Positions 47,101-57,393 of a stretch of DNA of 64,000 nt are shown in pieces. Position numbers and translations under genes: made by a program. The stretch's first letter is position 1. The number at the start of each line of letters is the position of its first letter. This DNA comes from Euryodendron excelsum (taxonomy: Eukaryota > Streptophyta > Magnoliopsida > Ericales > Pentaphylacaceae). The stretch is taken from positions 35,411,836 through 35,475,835 of the forward strand of contig CM065381.1 in the NCBI GenBank assembly GCA_033060915.1. Reading direction: 5' to 3'. The notes beneath the pieces were generated by a model. The model searched no databases and was not told where the DNA came from. It worked only from the letters and a program-made list of their open reading frames with translations.

Positions 47101-48919
47101 AGTCTTCACTTTAGTCTTCAAGAGTTTGTCTTCGATCTTTAAAGTTTCATAGTTACAGCAATCCAACCCTTCAATGGAGAGTTTGAGGCTAGTGTATGAG
47201 TATATGAGAGTGTGTACGAGTGTATAGGAGGCTAGGGTTTGTGTATGGAGGCTAGGGTTTGGAAAACCTAAAGGAGACTAGGATTTTGGGAGGCTACGAG
47301 CTCTGTATATTGAAGAATAGGGTTTTTAGACTGAGTTTGAGGACCACTTTCACGCTAGAAGAGGCTCTGTATTTATAGACAAAGGAATGAACTGGCGCCT
47401 ATTGCAGTGGCACCAGGACAAAAATGCTTATAGCACCACTAGGAGTGGCGCCAGCCACTTAGTAAAGTTTTAAGGTTGGCAAGTAACGTATCTTGGGAAG
47501 ATTTGGGCGCATGTACCAGTGACTACCATGCAATTTTTAGCCTGGCTTCACTAGAAGTGACTCCAGAAAGCTCGGGAAGGACTTAAGGGACCGGGAATGG
47601 CCTGGAAGGCCGAAAAAGGGCAAGAACCCTCAGAATAGGGTCCCAGAGATAATGGACTTGAAAAATGATGACAAGTTTTGTCGGAAAGGTTGACCAGGCG
47701 ATTAGGGGAAAAACGGTCAACTGGATAGAAAAGCTGCCAGCACGAACTCAGAATGTCCTGGAAGAAGACACGAGATTTAGAAACATTATTTAGAATGTTT
47801 TCAAAGGTTATCGGTTCGATACCCAGAGCCGGTGTGGTCGGAAAAGGCAACCGGCCCACCAAGGGCAAAACGGTCATTTTACACCGAGTTTACCGAAACT
47901 GACTCGGAATGATCCGGAAAGATAAAAAAAGGTCGAGGATACTATAAAAAGCATCCTCGGGAGGTTACTAGTTTGATACCCATAGCCGGTGTGGTCCCCG
48001 GGACGTTCGGATGGCTAGGGGCAAAATGGTCATCTTGACCGAAAAGTCTCGGAATTGGCTCGAAACTGACTAGAAGGCACCTAAACATGTCAAATCGACT
48101 TTAAGACAATCTTGGAAAGGGTGGACTTACCGTTCTGAGGACTTAGGTATTTTCTAGAGAAATGTGCCGAAAAATGGCTCTGGGGGCAGTTTGGTCATTT
48201 TTCACCGAAGTGGACTAGCAAGCACTGGTGTTGACCTGGGTTTTGAGTGTTTCGGCCATTCTGACGGTGGTCTCGTGGTACAAGGGGTTGTTGGCAATTC
48301 CCTATATCGACCTATTTGCGAGTATTTCTGTTACTCTGACGGTTGCGATGTTTGCAAGTACTTCCACTACTCTGACGATTCGCGATCATTCCCGAGACTG
48401 CCTGATCTCGGGAAGCTGCTAAAGGGACTTAACGTTTGAGAAGTCAACTTTCTCAGAAGGCGTGCCAAAACGGACATTTTTGCATTGGCGGGCTAGCAGG
48501 CGCCGAAGGTGGACCGTTCTACCATATAGGGGACTGGGGGTCTCGTCCCGGTCGACAGGTTTAAAGGGACTTACCTTTCCGAAGAGACTTTCTTCGAAAA
48601 ATGTGTCGGATTGGATAGACTTACTGTCTCGAGTAATCATTTTTCTCGAGAGAGGGATTGAAATTGGAAATGGAAAAGGAATTGGAAAGGGGACTTACCG
48701 TCTTCGGAAAGACGCGCCTAATGTAGAATTGGACCGAACAATGCCCCTAAGGGCATTTCGATCATTTTGCCTCTATTTGGGCCTGGTGGGCCTGCGAAGC
48801 AATGGATAAACGGGATTAGACTTAGAGAGTTGATTTCGATTGGAATACGTCCATATTGACTTGAGTACAAGTCTGGACAAACCGTAGACTGCCGAGTGGT
48901 AAAAAATAGGATGCTTACA
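44112..48919 (-). mobile_element. Element B 3' LTR (type A, 4.8 kb)
   Basis: The complement runs from TGTAAGCATCCTATTTTTTA (ending at 48919) to gcgcgaca at 44112. It includes TATTTATA (47370-47377), an eroded promoter dyad (about 47394-47455), the three-unit ~30-bp repeat near 48240-48390, and spaced tgaccattttgcccc complements near 47715, 47870, 48027, 48190 and 48755. The purine-rich tract covers about 45000-46480. Frames at 47551-49140 are chance. Confidence 0.92.
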
Positions 48920-48923
48920 ACTG

Positions 48924-48935
48924 CCCCTCTTTTTC
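48924..48935 (-). other. Polypurine tract of element B
   Basis: The complement gives gaaaaagagggg, four bases before the LTR start, as in A and C. Confidence 0.8.
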
Positions 48936-49119
48936 TGTCTTTGCTTGTCGGAGATAAAAAACGATAAAGTAAGAGTCTCATGTTGACCGTGAGGCGGTCG
49001 GAGGGACAGACTTTGGGAATTTTTCGACAAAGAGCGTTCGAAAATGGATATTGGGACCAAAAGGCCTTCAAAAACGAGTTTTGGCAGAAAAAGGGAAAAA
49101 CTGCCCAGAATTTCGAAAC

Positions 49120-49181
49120 TGGCACCACTAGCAGTGTCACCTTTGGAAAGTTTAGCTTGGCGCCTCTACTAGTGGCGCTAG
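49120..49181 (+). promoter_or_regulatory. Inverted repeat in the presumed leader of the antisense PMD gene (B)
   Basis: tggcaccactagcagtgtca and ggcgcctctactagtggcgc form an imperfect dyad around a tttggaaagttta centre. It is the counterpart of 33628-33689 in element A and resembles the LTR promoter dyad. Confidence 0.6.
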
Positions 49182-50230
49182 GCTTGGGATTAAAACCAGA
49201 AAAATTGTGGTTCGAATACTTGCGGCATTTGAAGAGTTTTTCGAAAAGTTAAGAGTGTTTGTGGGGAAACTGACTTGAACCTTCAAGGAGCACTTCTTGA
49301 AAACCACGGGTGATTGTCGAAAGGAGATCACATTGCCGAAAAAGTCGCCGGAAGAGAAGATTTCGCCGGAAAACTCCAAAGAGTGGGTTTTCAAATTTCT
49401 ATTGATTTTGATATGTAGAATTCTATTTGAGTTGTGTGAACAGTGGAAATTGATGTTTTGATATGTTTTGAATATTATGGTGATGTTATTCTTGCATTTT
49501 GGTACTTGTTTGATTGAATTTGAGTAATTTTACGTGATTATGTGAAGAGGGTTTTCTGCAGAAATTGGGGGTTTATTCCTATAGGCTTGGGCATTGGGTT
49601 TTCTGGCTAAATTTTCATACCATATGCTTTAGAAAACTTGGTGAATTTTTTATTTTTTGAAAAATAGGAAAATACTTAGAAAATTAGGAAAATGGGAAAA
49701 CTTAAGAAATTGATGAAATTTTTAGAGTTTAAAATTTTGGAAAAATTAGGGAATTTTTAAGGAAACATTTGAAATGATTTTGAGAAATTTTAGGATAACT
49801 TTGAAAACCATTGATTTATTGGAAAAATAAAACATGTGTTTTGAAAATTTTGAAAAATTTAAAAGTGTGCGCGGGTGCTGATGTTATATGATTGTAGTGT
49901 TGTGAAGTGCACGGTTTGTGTTTTGTGTTGATGTCATGGATGTTGCAGGGACTGTTTTTAAACGAAACTCTGTTGAAATTTTTATAAATTAGGGAAAGAG
50001 TTGGAAAAGGTTTAGAAATAAAATCTTTTTGAAGGAAAAAGCCAGAAAACCCTTGAGATTTGACTTGAAGTTGGAAAATCAAAATGTGTAGGAATTTCGT
50101 TTTGACTTATCATTTGAAATCTTTTTATTATTTTCATTGTTTGTTGTTTATTTTGTTTTACTTTATTATGTTAGTATTTATCTGCATGTACAGTATATTA
50201 ACACCTCTTACCTTGGCTTACATTTTCAGG

Positions 50231-52076
50231 ATGACAGACGCAGGTGATGATGGTTCTGAGAGGAGACGTCGCTCGAGGAAGGCGGCTCGGACAGATTCCA
50301 TCGGCGGTTCCAGTCGATCTAGAGGTAGTCAACGATCTACCGGATGGGCCTCTTCCAGTCAGAGCAGACAGGGGAGTAGACCACCTGTTAACCTATTTCC
50401 TCTGATTGAGCAAGCCTTTGTGGAGGAGATTGTTGCTGAGGAGGAGGTACCGGGCCTTGCGGATCAGGTGACCGGTTATGGGAGAGCCTCCTCTAGACGT
50501 AGGCAGATGGATGCTGACTTGGGTGACCTGGAGATACCAGACATCCCACCGCTTGGGGATCTTGCTTATCACCCCAGCGTATACTCCAGACAGCATTTGC
50601 CCCCTCCTCGAGTACACACAGCTTTTAGAGGGGCTATTCATTAGGTCTTCGTGACCATGCAGCGGGCTGCTCCGTCATATCACGCCTTCTTGGTTGAGAT
50701 CGGATTCGGAGCCTTCATGGGATTACAGGCTAACCGCCTGAACCGGCATTTGGTACTGGCACTTGTTGAGAGGTAGTTCAGGGAGACCAGGACCTTCCAT
50801 TTTGTCGACTTCGAGTTAGGACCCACTCCCTTGGATTGGGCCATCATCACAGGGCTTTCCTTTGTCGATCGGCAGATCACCTTACAGCCAGTCAGCAGGG
50901 ACGACGCGTGCGTGTTGCTAGACTTGCCCCCTCCTGAGCATTTGGCCTTCCCAGTCTCTTGGCTCAGTCAGGATGACCGTATTTTTGCTACTAAGCCGTC
51001 TCCTGCCAGGCGGGACATTATGAGACGACGACTTGTTTTGTACATCATCTTTAGCTGTGTCTGCAACAACAACAAGTCGCTTGTGCCTTTTCATTTGGTG
51101 AGTACAGTAGCTGATCTTGGGGCTTTATCTGGGCTAGATTGGGGGTCCTTCTCCTTCGGTTGCTTCCTTCAATCGATGCGGGTCCGGACTTCTTCCCGCT
51201 GGGGTAGCATGACTAGTTTCTGGCCCTTTCTTGTCTAGTGGAGCTATGAGTATCTGCCTGTTCATCGCCCCGCAGTTGTCAAGGATGACTTTTATCCTCA
51301 TGCTTTGAGGTGGGCTTGTGATCGGGTGGCCCAGCGATCAGAGATTACTGACTTTGTGATGCTACGGGCGAACCTGGAGTTGATTGAGGCGAGAGATGTG
51401 ACTTGGTGGCCCTTCATTACATCAGTTCATTATGAGACTGTACGGTACTTGGTCCCATTGTCCTTGTCGAGGGCTGCTTTCCTCAGTGATGATACTTAGG
51501 AGTCCTATCTAGGAGAGCGACACTGGCGGCAGTTTCATGAGGAGTTCCAATCAGCAGGAGCTCCGCTGGAGTATATGTTTGGAGCCTTGGTGGCGGGAGT
51601 GCCTATCCCCTATCAAGAGTGGCAGCCGGGTGCCGAGTTCTTGCTTCCTCTGGATATAGATTATGCTGCACACTTTGGGGCTCATTCTGTCGGTACCTTC
51701 ACCCGATTTGAGGTAGTAGTCGGCGGATACGTTGTGGGCCAGAAAGTGGTTGACTTATGGCGCCGAGCCGGAGGATATGTGCCCCAGGCTGAGTTTACTG
51801 CTGTGAGGGATCAGAGGAATTGATACCAGACAGAGCGAGATCAGTATCAGGCAGCGGTGGCTTCCTTGACCGCTCGGATAGCCTAGATGGGAGGTGGCGG
51901 GGTATGCCGTCTTTTCTTTCCTTATTCTTACTTTGCTATTATTTAGTTCTTCTTTCATGTGGCTGATTTCGGTTCTATCTTCCCTGCAGGACGCTGGTGC
52001 TTCGAGTAGTTATCCACCTCCTCCGATGCCAGGTTTCGGGGATTTCGATCTAGATGACATTAACTTTGACCTTTGA
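50231..52076 (+). pseudogene. Antisense PMD gene of element B, nearly intact two-exon frame
   Basis: Plus strand, opposite to element B. The ATG at 50231 is one base after a TTTTCAG acceptor. One frame stays open from 50231 to 51901 (557 codons) except for six stops: TAG at 50642, 50774, 51236, 51497 and 51884, TGA at 51821. Order: basic Ser/Arg start (SERRRRSRKAAR), acidic linker (EEIVAEEEVPG), PMD core around residues 185-290 (ELGPTPLDWAIITGLSF, RRRLVLYIIFSC), then ALRWACDRVAQRSEITDF and a short coiled-coil-like end (YQAAVASLTARIA). A GT-AG intron of 88 nt (51902-51989) leads in phase to a 28-codon acidic exon (FGDFDLDDINFDL, stop 52074-52076). Spliced length would be about 585 residues. 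The basic start and acidic tail would suit a nuclear protein; that is inference. Confidence 0.85.
51902..51989 (+). other. 88-nt terminal intron of the antisense PMD gene (element B)
   Basis: GTATGCCG donor, T-rich body and CCCTGCAG acceptor, phase 0. Without splicing the frame closes soon after VCRLFF. Element A has the same intron with donor GTATGTCG, but its acceptor is altered from GCAG to GCAA, moving the AG by one base. Confidence 0.7.
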
Positions 52077-52443
52077 CAGATGCCCCTTGTGGAGACTTTA
52101 ATCTTCCTGCTCCTTATCCCTGAGATGTATTTATGTTAGACAGTTTTATTTTGATAGTTTTGTACAAAGATGGATATTTATGGTATTTAGATGCATGGAT
52201 AGACAAATACATTTATGATCTTTACAGCTAGGCATATGATCAGATGTATATGATGGATGATGATGTTGTGTATCTGTGTCGGTGATTTTTGTTTCTACAG
52301 GGAGTTATATCCTATGTATGCAAGACTTATGCCGATTTTTTTTTTTTTTGAAAATGTATGCACATATTAGAAATACATTAACTAACAAAATGACAAGGGG
52401 TGCCATCAAACTCGGTATTTTTGGAATGGTAACTCCTTCCTTT

Positions 52444-52496
<53 letters not shown>

Positions 52497-53378
52497 GTCT
52501 AGCCTCTCCTTTGGCTCAACCTTACCTTGATTGGATGATAGCACTTCGCACCTTTCTCTACCTTTTGATCACCTTCGACTCTCTGCCTCGGGGTTAGTAT
52601 ATATGATTATTGGGCTGAAATTCTCAACTCTCGGGATTTTAGCAATAGCTTACCTGACCTTTAGCGGAGCAATAAGTGGCTAGTCCTTTCAATCCGAGGA
52701 GACTTTGTTTTAGGACCATAATTTAGGCTAGGTTATGGCAGTTTTCGAAATAACGGGATATATAGGCTCAAATCCGATGTTACTTTCAACAGGGTTCAGA
52801 TCCATACCATCCTTGAATATTTTTTAGTAGGGTTAGCATCCGTTCTTAGCTTTGGCAGCATGTCCAACTCATTTAGATCAAGCAATCCGCTTTCAATAAG
52901 AGTGGACTTTTGTAAGGTTGTAATGTAGGCCATGGTTTTGAGGTTTCGCAAGAAAGGGTAAAAGCTCGAACTTATTGTTTCTACTGAGTTTCTTTGTAAC
53001 CTAAGATCACCTTTAGATTTCTTTCTTGCTTTTACTATACACTTCTCAGGGTGAAAATAACTATTTTCTTTCGCCCTTTTGGTATAAACATGACTTTCTT
53101 CTTCTTTCCTATTATGCTTTTCAAGATGGCACATTTATGGTTCTCTTCAGGCTCTTTTTTTTTTTTTTTTCCCTTGGCAACTATTTTCCTTCGCTTTGTC
53201 CTTTTTATCTTTTTTTTCTTTTTTGTGGAACGAGTAATTCTACCATCCTTTTTTTCTTTAAAGCTTTTCCTTAGTAACCCAATTCTAACCCAATGTGGGT
53301 GGTGATCCCTACGTTGAGGTTTTCTCGACAAAGATAAATGGCTCAACGGGTTTGGCAAAAGGTTATTTTTTACTATAT
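52077..53378 (-). other. Non-coding 3' region of element B
   Basis: The inverted counterpart of 24300-25745 in element A. It shares the same phrases on the opposite strand (for example gggttcagatccataccatcc near 52793 and the ~215-bp repeat anchors near 52720 and 52930). It contains a T13-G42 homopolymer and T-rich runs. No coding region is recognisable. Confidence 0.75.
52441..52495 (+). repeat. T13 followed by G42 homopolymer run
   Basis: An unbroken run of 13 T (52441-52453) and 42 G (52454-52495). Element A has only six C on the opposite strand at the matching point (about 25335), so the run grew in element B or is a sequencing/assembly artefact. Confidence 0.9.
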
Positions 53379-54113
53379 TGTAAGCACTCTATTTTTGCCC
53401 GCTCGGCAATTTTTGGTCCAACTGGGCTCACTTCTACACATCACACACATATCCAGACTCTAACCTACCTTCTAAACTTGAATTTAGTCCACCAGTCGCT
53501 TCCCGAGCCCGTAGGGCCCACTTGAAGCTAAATGACTATTTTGTCCCTAGGCATCCGAAAGCCCCGGGAATCACACTGGCTCTGGGTATCAACCCGGTAA
53601 CCTCCCGAGAATGCTTTTTATAGTATTCCTGACCTTCCGATACGTTCCTAGAGCATTCCGAGTCAGTTCCGGCAAACTTGACGTAAAATGACCGATTTGC
53701 CCCTGGTAGGCCGATCGCCTTTTCAAACTACATCGGCTTTGGGTATCAAACCGGTAGCCTTTGGGAGCATTCTAAATAGTGTTTTCAAATCTCGAGTCTT
53801 CTTCTTGGGCATTCTGTGTCTGTCCCGGTAGCTTTCCGATCCAGTTGACCATTTTTGCCCTTAATGGCTCGATCAACCCTTTCGACAATTCTTGTTTTCC
53901 TTTTTCAAGTCTATTATCTCCGAGACCCTATTCTAACGGTTCTTGCTCTTTTTCAGCCTTCCGGCCCATTCCCGGTCCCTTAAATGCTTCCCGGACCTTC
54001 CAGAGTCACTCCTAGTGAAGCCAGGCTAAAAATTGCATGGTAGTCACTAGTACAGGCATCCAAATCTTCTCATGATACGATACTTGCAGGCCTTAAAGCT
54101 TTCCTAACTGGCT

Positions 54114-54152
54114 GTAGTGGCGCCAGGCCAATATTTGGCCTGGCGCCACTAC
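54114..54152 (+). promoter_or_regulatory. Perfect 18-bp inverted repeat upstream of the TATA box (element C LTR)
   Basis: Arms gtagtggcgccaggccaa (54114-54131) and ttggcctggcgccactac (54135-54152) are exact complements with a 3-nt centre. A third partial arm (ttggcctggcgccactac again, 54156-54173) follows. The TATA box starts at 54201. Confidence 0.9.
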
Positions 54153-54200
54153 AACATTGGCCTGGCGCCACTACAACAGGCGCTAGGTCATTCTTTTGTC

Positions 54201-54208
54201 TATAAATA
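54201..54208 (+). promoter_or_regulatory. LTR TATA box (element C)
   Basis: TATAAATA in tgtctataaatacagagcc, the type A consensus. Confidence 0.65.
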
Positions 54209-57200
54209 CAGAGCCTCCTCTAGCATAAAAGGGGTCCGCAAACTCAGTCTAAAAACCCTAATTTTCGATATACAGAGCTCGTAGCCTCTTTAAACCCTAG
54301 TCTCCTTAGGTTTTCCAAACCCTAGCCTCCATACACAAACCCTAGCCTTTTATATACTCACATACACACCCCTATACACTTACACACTAGCCTCCAACCC
54401 TCCATTGAAGACTTGGATTGCTGCAACTTAAAGCTTTCGAAGACCAAGGCAAAGCTCTCGAAAACTGAAATGAAAACCGAAAAAAAAGCAAGAAAGCAAG
54501 GCGCACAAAGAAAAGTGAAATAAACAAGACAAGGTAGGCTTTCTCTTTAAGTTTCTGCACTTCCCCCTCTCTCTTCTCTCTCCTAACCCACTTGGGTTTT
54601 CTTCTATTTTAATCCCCCATCTTTTTCTCCCCCTTCCTGCATGTTTGAAACAAGGTAGTTCATGGTCCATATGTAGGATTAGGCTATTGGAGGGTCACCG
54701 TGATGGGGGCTTTCTTTTAGTTTAACTGGAGACCACGTGGGTTCGACCTCTCATAATTATGTGGTAAAGCCTTTAATCTTATATGTTCACGACCCTCTTT
54801 GCATTGTGCATATCATGATCTTGCATTCTTCCAAAATTCGTTTTCAAACTCGTTTTTTTCAAAACTTGCATTAACATCGTTTTCAAAATTGCATCAAAAT
54901 CTTCTTTTTTCAAAACTTGTTTTCGAAATCACAATCTTAGGGTGATTCTAGCCTTTCCATGGCTAGGGTTGCTTTAGGAAAGTGTTACATTTAAAGTGAC
55001 TTTCATGGTCCATATTTTCAAATCTTGTTATTTTCAAAACCACTATCCTAAAGTGGTTCTAGCCCTCTTATGGTTAGAATCGCTTTAAGAAAGTGAGATA
55101 CTTTATATACATTCTAAAATCTCTTCTCAAAAATCTCCTCCTAAAAAAATTTCTTTTCCAACATGCTTTCCATAAACTCTCTTTAAATTCCTTTCCAAAA
55201 TTGTTTTCTAAAAACACTCTCCAAAAATCTATTTTTCAAAACTACTCTTTTCAAACTCCTTTTCAAAACACTCTCCTCAAAATTCGCTTCCTTAAAAACT
55301 CTTTCCTAAAAGCTTCTTCCAAACTTTTTTTTTACAAAACTCTCTCAAAGTTTTCCTTTCCAAAAACTTCCTAAAATTCTTTTCAAAATACGCCTTCTAA
55401 AAACCCCTCTTTGGAATCTTCCTCCAAAATCTTCGTTTCCAAAAGCGCACTTTCCAAAAAAAATTCAAACTCTTTCCTTAGAGCCCAAGTCAAGCCCTGG
55501 GGCTAACAATTAGGAAACTCTAATTTTCCTTCCCAAAAGCATGACTTCCAATCCCTTATTTTGGCCTCGAAACCTAGGTTTTCAAAACCTCTTGTTTTCT
55601 ATATCAAAACTATATATATTTCCAAAACCTCTTCTTTACGTCAAAACTATAGTCTTCCCAAAACTAGAATTTCCAAAATTCCCTCTTTCCAAATCCATGC
55701 CAAATCCAATCTCCGCTTTAGAAAACCAAACCCAATCTTCCCTTTAGGAAACTAGATCCAATCCTCCGTTTTTGGAAACAAAATCAAACCATCTTTTTAG
55801 AAGCAGAATCCAATTCCTTGTTTTAGGAAATAGGAATCTTAACCCTTCCTAGTCTAAATCTTTCCTAATTCAACTTCTTCCTAATCTTCTACTTTTCTAA
55901 ATCTTAAGTTTCCAAAGCATGAACATAAAAATCTTTCCTAAATTTTAAAACTCAACTTCCACATCTTTCCTAATTTTACCCCTTTCTAAATCTTAACTTT
56001 CTAAATCTAAGTTTTTAAATCTTTCTTAAACTCAAACCTTTCCTAATCTCAAGATTTTCTAAAACTCAAACTCTAAAACTTCCTAAATCCTAAACTTTCT
56101 AAATTTCAAATCTTTCCAAATCCAAAGTTTTCTAAATTCGAAATTTTCTTAAGTTAAAACTTTCTAAATCCCAAACCTTCTAAATTCTTAACCTTTCTTG
56201 TTTTAAACTTCCTTAATTCAATTCTCTCTTAAATCTTAAACTTTCATATTTCAAAACTTTCAAAACCTTTCCTAATTTCAAAACTTTCCTAAAATGAAAC
56301 TTTCCTAAAACGGAACTTTCCTAAAATGACACTTTCCGAATTTCAAAGCTTTCCTAATTCGAACATTTCCTAAATCTAATCTTTTCTAAAACTCTTTCAA
56401 GTCAAGTCGAATCTTTCTTTAACCCTTCCAAGTCAAATCTTTCCTAAGTCTCAAGTCGTTCTTAAGTCTAAATTTCCTAAAACCAAGCTTTCCAAAATTA
56501 AGTCTTTTCAAATCTTCCAATCGAAATCTCTTTCTTCCGACCACACCTTCTATTTTCAATCGGACTCTTGTCCGAACTACGACTGACCTGATTCCTCCAA
56601 AAGGATACGTAGGCAACCCTTATAGGTGCGGTCACAACCTTTTTCAAGTTTCTATTTCCAAAACCTTTTTCAAACTTCTATTTCCATAACTTTTTTTTCC
56701 AACTTCCAATTCTAAATTTCTATTTTCAAATCTCTATTTCAAATCTATCTTTTCGAATCTCTTTTCTAAAATTAAATCAATTTCTCTTCAATTCTTCTTT
56801 TCCAAATCTATTTTCAAACTCTCTTCTCTTGCACTTGCATATCATACATCATGTCTTTTTAAACATTTTTTTTCAAAAGTGAATAAGATTGGGCATTTGT
56901 TAGTTGAAGACTCCTATAGGTGAATCTAGGGTAAGTGGACATGTAGGTACCGCAAGGGCGGGGTAGGGTGATGGCTTAGTGCGTCTTCCCTACACGTAAC
57001 CAACCTCCGAACCTAGAATCACTGTTTTCAAATACCAAAATAAAGTTTATTTTCAAAACGGACTTAAATATTGTTCAAAGGTTGCTAAACAACCCGTTTT
57101 CTTAAAAACCTTCTCTTGAGGATGTTTTCAAAATCATTTTCAAAAACCCTAAGTGTAGTCTTCGGATTATGCCTAGTTTTTAGGTGACCTAACTCACCTT

Positions 57201-57375
57201 AATCAAGTTAGGTGACAACTCCAAATGTTTTCCAAAAGCCCTTTATTCAAATCAATTTTCAATTCAAACCTAGTCGCATTCATTCTTCTAGGAGGGTGAG
57301 TTCTAACGAGAGAGTACAGTGTTTTTCCCGCTTGTGTGTGTATTCCTCGAGTGCGAAAAATCTGGGTGCAACAGC

Positions 57376-57393
57376 TGGCGACTCCGTTGGGGA
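57376..57393 (+). other. Primer binding site of element C
   Basis: TGGCGACTCCGTTGGGGA, two bases after the LTR end; the same class as at 15857-15874. Confidence 0.88.

Larger units (their letters stand above)
44112..53378 (-). mobile_element. Element B: minus-strand Tat/Ogre-like element, 3' portion
   Basis: It consists of a 3' LTR (44112-48919), a polypurine tract (48924-48935), an antisense PMD gene (on the plus strand, 50231-52076) and part of the 3' non-coding region, cut at 53378 by element C. The five bases beside its outer end are gcaag (44107-44111), in the middle of the LTR at 40825. The 5' half is beyond the window. It is a sister of element A with a better kept PMD gene. Confidence 0.9.
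53379..57373 (+). mobile_element. Element C 5' LTR (short type A variant, 4.0 kb)
   Basis: TGTAAGCACTCTATTTTTGC to gggtgcaaca. Compared with the type A LTR at 10951 it lacks about 0.75 kb of U3: it passes directly from the first tgacca block (about 53533) to sequence corresponding to 11850 onward. It keeps a perfect 18-bp promoter dyad, TATAAATA, three telo-boxes (54292, 54317, 54337), the pyrimidine-rich tract and the conserved end blocks near 56570-56640. Confidence 0.92.

Noticed and set aside
48164..49252. Cluster of overlapping frames on both strands
   Set aside because: They fall in U3 of the element B LTR and its PPT flank; matching regions of other LTRs do not keep them open.
53026..53358. 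Phe-rich and Lys-rich frames on both strands
   Set aside because: They arise from T/A homopolymer runs in the non-coding 3' region of element B.
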